From: JAGWRA01 sp035534615
GTDB lineage: Bacteria > Acidobacteriota > Vicinamibacteria > Vicinamibacterales > CAVVIG01
Assembly: GCA_035534615.1 (NCBI GenBank)
Contig: DATLRO010000102.1
Location: 1 to 9,993, forward strand
DNA length: 9,993 bases
Direction of reading: 5' to 3'
A model generated the notes under the pieces. It was not told the DNA's origin. It searched no databases and was given only the letters and a program-made list of their open reading frames with translations. This document shows, in pieces, positions 5,669 through 9,993 of this stretch (the stretch's first letter is position 1; each line of letters opens with the position of its first letter). Made by a program: the position numbers and the translations under genes.

Positions 5669-6613
5669 ATGACCAGCTACCGGATCGGACCGCTGCTGCT
5701 GTCGAGCAACCGGCCCTTGCCCGAGGTGCCCCGCGCGCCGTCCGCCGAACCGGATTGGCACTTCCACGTCTGCCGCACGCCGCCTCGCGCCCGCCGGGAC
5801 GCCGCGTGGTTTCATTGCTGGCGGCTTCCGGACGGCCGCGTGTGGCTGTCGCTGGGGCGCCGCGAACGGGAGTACCTGCTGCGCTTCACCCGCCTGGCCG
5901 ACTTCGTCCTGAACGAGGACGACCGGCGCATCGACTGCTACCCGGTCGCGCGCACCGCGCCGGCGACGGTCAGGCACCTGCTGCTCGATCAGGTTATGCC
6001 GCTCGTCTTCAGCGCGCGCCCGTCCCTGGTGCTGCACGCCAGCGCCGTGCGGGCTCCGGCCGGCGCCGTCGGCTTCGTGGGACTGGCCGGCGCCGGCAAG
6101 TCCACGCTGGCCGTGAGCCTGGCGCGAACCGGATGGGATCTCGTGAGCGATGACTGCCTGCTGCTCGACGCGGACGGCCGGGGAGTCCGGGCCATGCCGA
6201 CTTACCCGTCCGCGCGGCTGTGGGACGACAGTCTGCGCGCGCTCTACGGTACGGCGCCGGGGCGCCTGGCGCCGGTCGCGCAGTACACGAGAAAGCGGCG
6301 CCTCGGACCCGGGACCGGAAGGTTCCGGTTCTGCGAAGAGCCGCTGCCGCTCGTCCGCTTGTACGTGCTGACACCGGGGCGCCGCGCGGCCGCCGGCGGC
6401 CGCCTCACCGGAATCTCCAGACGGGAGGCGATGGTCGAATTGCTGCGCTTCACCTTCCACCTCGACGTGACCGACGCCGAGGCGCTCGCGGTTCGCTTCC
6501 GTCTGGCGGGTCAGGTGGCCGGGCAGGTCGCCATTCGAGCGCTGGCGCTGCCGTCCGGCCTGGATGGTCTGGTGAGCGTCCGTCGTCTGCTGGAGGACGA
6601 CTTGAAGATGTGA
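5669..6613 (+). CDS. HPr kinase-like P-loop protein (putative lasso peptide kinase)
   Basis: This 314-aa protein resembles the catalytic part of HPr kinase/phosphorylase. It has LHASAV (122-127), a Walker A loop GLAGAGKST (138-146) and an SDD motif (160-162) in the spacing seen in that family. Residues 1-115 are a variable N-terminal region without a recognised motif. HPr-kinase homologues in lasso clusters, such as PadeK of the paeninodin cluster, phosphorylate the C-terminal Ser of the precursor. Here the precursor ends in Leu and the core has no Ser, so Thr residues (core 1, 4, 5, 6) or another substrate would have to be used. It starts 5 nt after the methyltransferase stop and closes the operon. 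No phosphotransferase-system gene is near, so a classical HPr regulator is unlikely. The fold is confident but the activity is not. Confidence 0.82.
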   Translation: MTSYRIGPLLLSSNRPLPEVPRAPSAEPDWHFHVCRTPPRARRDAAWFHCWRLPDGRVWLSLGRREREYLLRFTRLADFVLNEDDRRIDCYPVARTAPATVRHLLLDQVMPLVFSARPSLVLHASAVRAPAGAVGFVGLAGAGKSTLAVSLARTGWDLVSDDCLLLDADGRGVRAMPTYPSARLWDDSLRALYGTAPGRLAPVAQYTRKRRLGPGTGRFRFCEEPLPLVRLYVLTPGRRAAAGGRLTGISRREAMVELLRFTFHLDVTDAEALAVRFRLAGQVAGQVAIRALALPSGLDGLVSVRRLLEDDLKM

Positions 6614-6643
6614 CGCTCCGAAACCGGCTCGACGTCTGCCGTC

Positions 6644-6674
6644 AGAAGGGGGCCGCTGGAGGCCCCTGTTCTTT
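6644..6674 (+). terminator. Intrinsic terminator after the lasso operon
   Basis: GGGGCC (6649-6654) pairs with GGCCCC (6661-6666) around GCTGGA. The stem extends through a G-U pair and, after a one-base bulge, AGAA (6644-6647) pairs with TTCT (6669-6672). The 3' side is T-rich (TGTTCTTT). It lies 30 nt after the kinase-like gene. Confidence 0.65.
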
Positions 6675-6769
6675 GTACGACCAGCCCCGAACACTGATGG
6701 TCAGACCGGCGCCCGACAGGAGTCCGCCGGTCCGGCGCCTGGCGCGGAACCTCGCGCGCCGTACACGAC
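6675..6769. other. Spacer between the two terminators, with one hairpin
   Basis: An 8-bp stem GACCGGCG (6704-6711) pairs with CGCCGGTC (6725-6732) around a 13-nt loop. No T-tract follows. No gene or promoter is evident in this 95-bp stretch. Confidence 0.35.
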
Positions 6770-6794
6770 AAAGGGGTCCGCGGGGACCCCTTTT
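6770..6794. terminator. Bidirectional terminator between convergent genes
   Basis: AAAGGGGTCC (6770-6779) pairs perfectly with GGACCCCTTT (6784-6793) around a 4-nt loop and is followed by T. The A-run before and T-run after the GC stem allow it to work on both strands. It ends 29 nt before the stop codon of the large - strand gene, so it can end both that transcript and any read-through from the lasso operon. Confidence 0.75.
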
Positions 6795-6823
6795 CGCTTG
6801 TACGTCAGCCGATCGACTCGATC

Positions 6824-9800
6824 TTATCGCCCGTTGCCGTGGGAGGACTGACTCCCGTCGTGTCCATCCTGGCCGTGACCGTCTGGCCCGTTGCTCCCAC
6901 CCTGACCAGAGCCTGAGTGGGAACCCAGCCGGAGCTCGCCGGTCTTCGTGTTCACCACCGCCTCGGGTGCAACCTGTCCCGTCCGCGTGAACGTCTGCGA
7001 TCCACCCGGTGTCGTGACCGTCACGATCGTCTGATTCTGTCCGGCGTTGTAGGTCGCCTGCACCTGAATCTGCTTCGAGCCCGAGCCGACGATCGCCGTC
7101 CAACTGCCGGCGGTGTCGCCCTGCTTGATGGTCACCGGCGTCGTCGAGTGGCTGTCGTGCCCCCGATCATGATCGCCGTGGCCGTTCTGGGCATTCGCGT
7201 TGCTGCTCGTATTCCCGTTGCTGCTGTCGCTGTTGGCGCTGCTGCCGTTGTTGGTGGTGCTATTCCCGTTGGTCGTGCTATTCCCGTTGGTGGTGCTGGT
7301 CCCGTTGGTGGTGCTGTTCCCGTTGGTGGTGCTATTCCCGTTGGTCGTGCTGTTCCCGTTGGTCGTGCTGGTCCCGTTGGTCGTGCTGTTCCCGTTGGTC
7401 GTGCTGTTCCCGTTGGTCGTGCTGTTCCCGTTGGTCGTGTCGTTCCCGTTGGTCGTGCTGGTCCCGTTGCCCGAGCCGGTGTTCTGGCCACCGTTCGGCA
7501 GGTACCCGAACGGCAGCGAGCCCTGGTCCTGCTGGTTCTGGTCCTGCTGCCCGCCACCCAGGTCGTCGCCGTCGTTGTCGCTCTGGTTGCCCGATCCGTT
7601 GTCATCCGGGCCGGTCGTCGGGCCAGAGACGGTCGGGATGCCGTTCCCCTGAATGACCAGGTTGCCGCCGTCATGGTTGGTGGCCATCTGCAGGAGCACC
7701 AGCCCGGGCAGGGTCAGCTTGGTCCTGGGGCCTGAGACCTTGATCCGGACCGATGTCTGGCTCTTCCGACTGCTGTAGTCCGCCTGCACCGAGACGCGGG
7801 TCCCGCCCTCGCCGATCGACATCTGCTGGTTCAGTACCTTCAGGCTGCCGTCCCGGTTCAGCGCCCATTCGAACTTCTTGGTGGCGTCGGGCGGGGTGAT
7901 GAGCGGACCGGTCACGCCGTTGAGCGTGTACTGGAAGCTCAGCACCTGCACGTCGATCTCCTGGCCGGCCGTCTTGACCCGCTCCACGAGTGCCAGCGAA
8001 TTGCCGGACGCGTCGGTGATCTGGTAGGCGCGGGTCTGGCTGCTGGCATCGTCCTTCCACCAGCGGGCCGGGAAGGGACCGAACCAGTGGCCGCGCTGCG
8101 GATTCTGACAGAACACGCCGGTCGAATCGCTGCGGGTGACCGTCGCCGGGGGAATCGGGCCGTACGACGCGCCGGTGGTCGGGTCGAACCCGTAGACCAG
8201 CACGTCGTGCGTTACGGGGTCGAACTGGTTGTACGCCTCCGGCGGCGCGAACGACAGGGTCGTCGACGATGTGGTCTGGTTGCCGACGTGGTCCACGGCG
8301 GTGCCGGTCACGACCTTGCCGGCGTCGGCGGTCGTGAACGCGATCGGGTCGCAGGTCTGCTGCACCACCGTGTGGTTGACCGAGATCGTGCAGCTCGCCA
8401 CGCCGGATCCGCTGTCGGTCGCGGTGAACCCGACCGTCTCGGTGCCGCCGCCCCTGGTGATGTCCGGCGTGAGCGTCGGCGCCACCGTATCGACCGAAAT
8501 CGGGCCGGCCGAGCCGGTCGCGGTGTTGCCCGCCAGGTCCGTGAACGTCTGGGTCACCGCCTGGTCGATGCCGTTGCCGACCGGGACGGTGGCCACCGCC
8601 GTGCCGGTGCCGTTGGCGAAGCCCGACAGCGCGTCGGTCGCGGTGAAGGTCACGTTGACGGTCGCGCTGTACCACGTGCGGTTCGGCGTCACCGTCGTGT
8701 CGACATACGGCGCGCTCGTCTGCGTCGGCTGTACGGTCACCTGCACGACCGGCGGCGTGGTGTCGACGTTCAGGTTGGCCACCGTGTCGGGCGCCGAGGT
8801 GTTGCCCGCCAGATCGGTGAACGACTGCGTGGTGGACTGTCCGGCGCCCTGGCCGACGGCAATCGTCCGCCGGCCGTTCAGGTCACCCTGCGTGTGATTC
8901 GCCGCGTCGGCGGCCGTGAAGCCCGACAGGTTGTCGGTCGCGTCGAAGACGACGTCCAGCGGCGCGTTGTACCAGCCGTTCGCGTTGGCCGAGGCGGGCG
9001 CGCCGGTGACGGCGTTCAGAATCGACGTGCCGGTGATGGCCGGCGGCGTCGTGTCGATGTTCAACGCCGGGAGCGTCGTGCTCGCCGTGTTCCCCGCAAG
9101 GTCCGCCAGGCCGAGCGTCGGCGCCTGGCTCGCGCCCTCGGTCAGCGTCGCGCTCGCCGTGCCGGCCAGGTCGCCCGCCACCCCGTTCGCCGCGTTCGCC
9201 GCCGGGAAGCCCGAAAGGTTGTCCGTGGCGGTCGCCGTCACCTCGAGCGGGACGTTGTACCAGCCGTAGCTGTCAGCCGTGGCCGGCTGGCCCGTATTCG
9301 CGTTCAGGATCGACGTGCCGGTGACCGTCGGCGGCGTCGTGTCGATGCTGATCGGCGTCGAGTACGAGGCCGCCTGCGAGACGTTGCCCGCGATGTCCGT
9401 GAACGTCTGGCTCGGCACGGTCTGGTTCTGACCCTGCTGGCTCAGCGTGATGACCCGGTTGCCCTGCAGCCCGCCGTCGATCCCCCCGACGGCGTCGGCG
9501 GCGGGGAAGCCCGACAGGTTGTCCGTCGCGCTGAACGTGACGCTGACCGGGCCGTTGTTCCAGCCGTTCGCGTTGGCGGCCGGCGTGCGGGTGATGCCGG
9601 TGATGACCGGTGCCGTCTTGTCGATGCTGATCGCCGGCGTCGTGTAGCTCTGCGCGTTGAGCGAGGCCGAGCTATTGCCCGCGTTGTCGGTCAGCGTCAC
9701 GACCTGCGTCTGGTTCATCCCCTCCGCCGTGAACAGCAGCGGAGAGGCCGGCGTGGCCGACTTCAGGCCCGACAGCGCATCCTGGGCGACGTAGGTGACG

Positions 9801-9993
9801 CTGACGTTCGTGTTCCACCAGCTCCGCACGTTTCCATCGGGAATGTGCTGGAGGCCCGTCGCGGCCGGCGAGACCTTGAAGCTCTGGACGTAGGGCGGGG
9901 TCTGATCGACCTGCACCGTGAGCTGCTGATAGGCGCTCGCGTTCCCGGCGTTGTCGACCGCCCGGTAGTAGAGCGTCGTGGTGCCGTCCTGGT
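6824..9993 (-). CDS. Large Ig-like repeat surface/secreted protein, N-terminus outside window
   Basis: The frame is open from the right window edge to TAA at 6824-6826 (1,055 codons seen), so the gene is 5'-partial. An apparent GTG start at 9916 is internal, because upstream codons encode the same repeat type (LYYRAVDNAGNASAYQQLTV). Numbering from that GTG, Ig-like units of about 91-97 residues begin at D[TQK]TPP-type motifs at 3, 98, 191, 287, 384 and 475. They share WYN-P, ATDNLSGF and DLAGN, as in bacterial Ig-like/adhesin repeats. Residues 558-790 form an unrecognised domain and about 817-890 a TTNGNS tandem linker. Residues 949-997 repeat the module at 707-755, and the tail is rich in Gly, His and Ser. 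Cys509 and Cys522 could form a disulfide. No sortase or PEP-CTERM signal is seen at the C-terminus. A cell-surface or secreted role is inferred. Confidence 0.85.
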   Translation of the reverse strand, partial: QDGTTTLYYRAVDNAGNASAYQQLTVQVDQTPPYVQSFKVSPAATGLQHIPDGNVRSWWNTNVSVTYVAQDALSGLKSATPASPLLFTAEGMNQTQVVTLTDNAGNSSASLNAQSYTTPAISIDKTAPVITGITRTPAANANGWNNGPVSVTFSATDNLSGFPAADAVGGIDGGLQGNRVITLSQQGQNQTVPSQTFTDIAGNVSQAASYSTPISIDTTPPTVTGTSILNANTGQPATADSYGWYNVPLEVTATATDNLSGFPAANAANGVAGDLAGTASATLTEGASQAPTLGLADLAGNTASTTLPALNIDTTPPAITGTSILNAVTGAPASANANGWYNAPLDVVFDATDNLSGFTAADAANHTQGDLNGRRTIAVGQGAGQSTTQSFTDLAGNTSAPDTVANLNVDTTPPVVQVTVQPTQTSAPYVDTTVTPNRTWYSATVNVTFTATDALSGFANGTGTAVATVPVGNGIDQAVTQTFTDLAGNTATGSAGPISVDTVAPTLTPDITRGGGTETVGFTATDSGSGVASCTISVNHTVVQQTCDPIAFTTADAGKVVTGTAVDHVGNQTTSSTTLSFAPPEAYNQFDPVTHDVLVYGFDPTTGASYGPIPPATVTRSDSTGVFCQNPQRGHWFGPFPARWWKDDASSQTRAYQITDASGNSLALVERVKTAGQEIDVQVLSFQYTLNGVTGPLITPPDATKKFEWALNRDGSLKVLNQQMSIGEGGTRVSVQADYSSRKSQTSVRIKVSGPRTKLTLPGLVLLQMATNHDGGNLVIQGNGIPTVSGPTTGPDDNGSGNQSDNDGDDLGGGQQDQNQQDQGSLPFGYLPNGGQNTGSGNGTSTTNGNDTTNGNSTTNGNSTTNGNSTTNGTSTTNGNSTTNGNSTTNGNSTTNGTSTTNGNSTTNGNSTTNNGSSANSDSSNGNTSSNANAQNGHGDHDRGHDSHSTTPVTIKQGDTAGSWTAIVGSGSKQIQVQATYNAGQNQTIVTVTTPGGSQTFTRTGQVAPEAVVNTKTGELRLGSHSGSGQGGSNGPDGHGQDGHDGSQSSHGNGR
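7247..7468 (-). repeat. 18-bp tandem repeat encoding (TTNG[NT]S)n
   Basis: About twelve 18-bp units encode TTNGNS, with TTNGTS recurring four units apart (a 72-bp higher-order period) and one TTNGND. The peptide is low-complexity, hydrophilic and likely an extended linker between two folded modules. Units are nearly identical in DNA, so copy number is probably variable between strains. Confidence 0.9.
8246..9993 (-). repeat. Tandem Ig-like domain repeats
   Basis: At least five full units and one shorter last unit are visible, with boundaries near 9625, 9346, 9058, 8767 and 8494. The two units at 9059-9346 and 8768-9058 are the closest pair. Both open with IDTTPP..TGTSILNA.TG.PA and share GWYN.PL and ATDNLSGF, suggesting a recent unequal duplication. 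Confidence 0.8.

Noticed and set aside
5669..6613. Classical HPr kinase/phosphorylase of carbon regulation
   Set aside because: There is no ptsH or other PTS gene nearby, and it closes a lasso operon in which kinase homologues of this type are known.
7247..7468. CRISPR-like array
   Set aside because: The repeats are contiguous 18-bp coding units without unique spacers. The two repeats at 1-114 are too few and lack array structure.
7247..7468. N-glycosylation sequons (N-S-T, N-G-T) in the linker
   Set aside because: They arise automatically from the repeat unit, and nothing in the window indicates a matching N-glycosylation system.
7200..7652. + strand frame encoding a highly hydrophobic Leu/Val/Pro/Phe repeat protein
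   Set aside because: It is the antisense reading of the TTNGNS tandem array. The hydrophobicity is a by-product of reversing Asn/Thr/Gly codons, and the - strand frame is part of a long multidomain protein.
8229..9647. + strand frames opposite the Ig repeats
   Set aside because: They recur with the Ig repeat period and are shadows of it.

Overview
The window is uniformly GC-rich, with dense codirectional genes and short intergenic gaps. It carries a compact lasso-peptide (RiPP) operon, an FAD reductase of the geranylgeranyl-reductase family, a polyprenyl-phosphate sugar transferase and a very long Ig-repeat surface or secreted protein. This combination suggests a soil or freshwater Gram-negative such as a high-GC acidobacterium (Vicinamibacteria-like). 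That assignment is an inference from gene content and base composition, since no phylogenetic marker is present.

Left part (1-1963, + strand): the window opens in a stretch with two 36-bp direct repeats 78 bp apart. They lie in the same open frame, which ends in a TAATG overlap with a sugar transferase (145-765). This is probably the 3' end of an upstream gene. The sugar transferase is followed by a geranylgeranyl-reductase-like flavoprotein (803-1963). The two look like part of a polysaccharide or lipid-carrier locus rather than obligatory lasso genes. A 140-bp gap (1964-2103) separates them from the next operon.

Central part (2104-6613, + strand): this is a tight lasso-peptide operon. It encodes a PqqD-like leader-binding protein (B1), an asparagine-synthetase-like macrolactam cyclase (C), and a 55-aa precursor (4335-4502) with the leader signature YxxPxLxxxGxxxxxT. 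The predicted 17-residue core is TGGTTTIEPHGFKQPCL (ring Thr1-Glu8). Downstream are a PRMT-like methyltransferase fused to a C-terminal PqqD-like domain, and an HPr-kinase-like P-loop protein. The expected model is that B1 holds the leader, a leader peptidase cuts after Gln38, C closes the ring, and the methyltransferase and kinase-like protein tailor the peptide. The transglutaminase-like leader peptidase (B2) and an ABC exporter are not in the window. The core has no Arg for a PRMT-type enzyme and no Ser for a PadeK-type kinase, so the tailoring chemistry is open. This operon is the most likely place for something undescribed.

Right part (6614-9993): two related hairpin terminators lie between the convergent transcription units. 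The - strand then carries the 3' 3.17 kb of a large protein that runs off the window's right edge. It has at least five full Ig-like repeats, a domain of unknown function, a TTNGNS hexapeptide tandem linker, and a second copy of a small beta-type module that also occurs before the linker.
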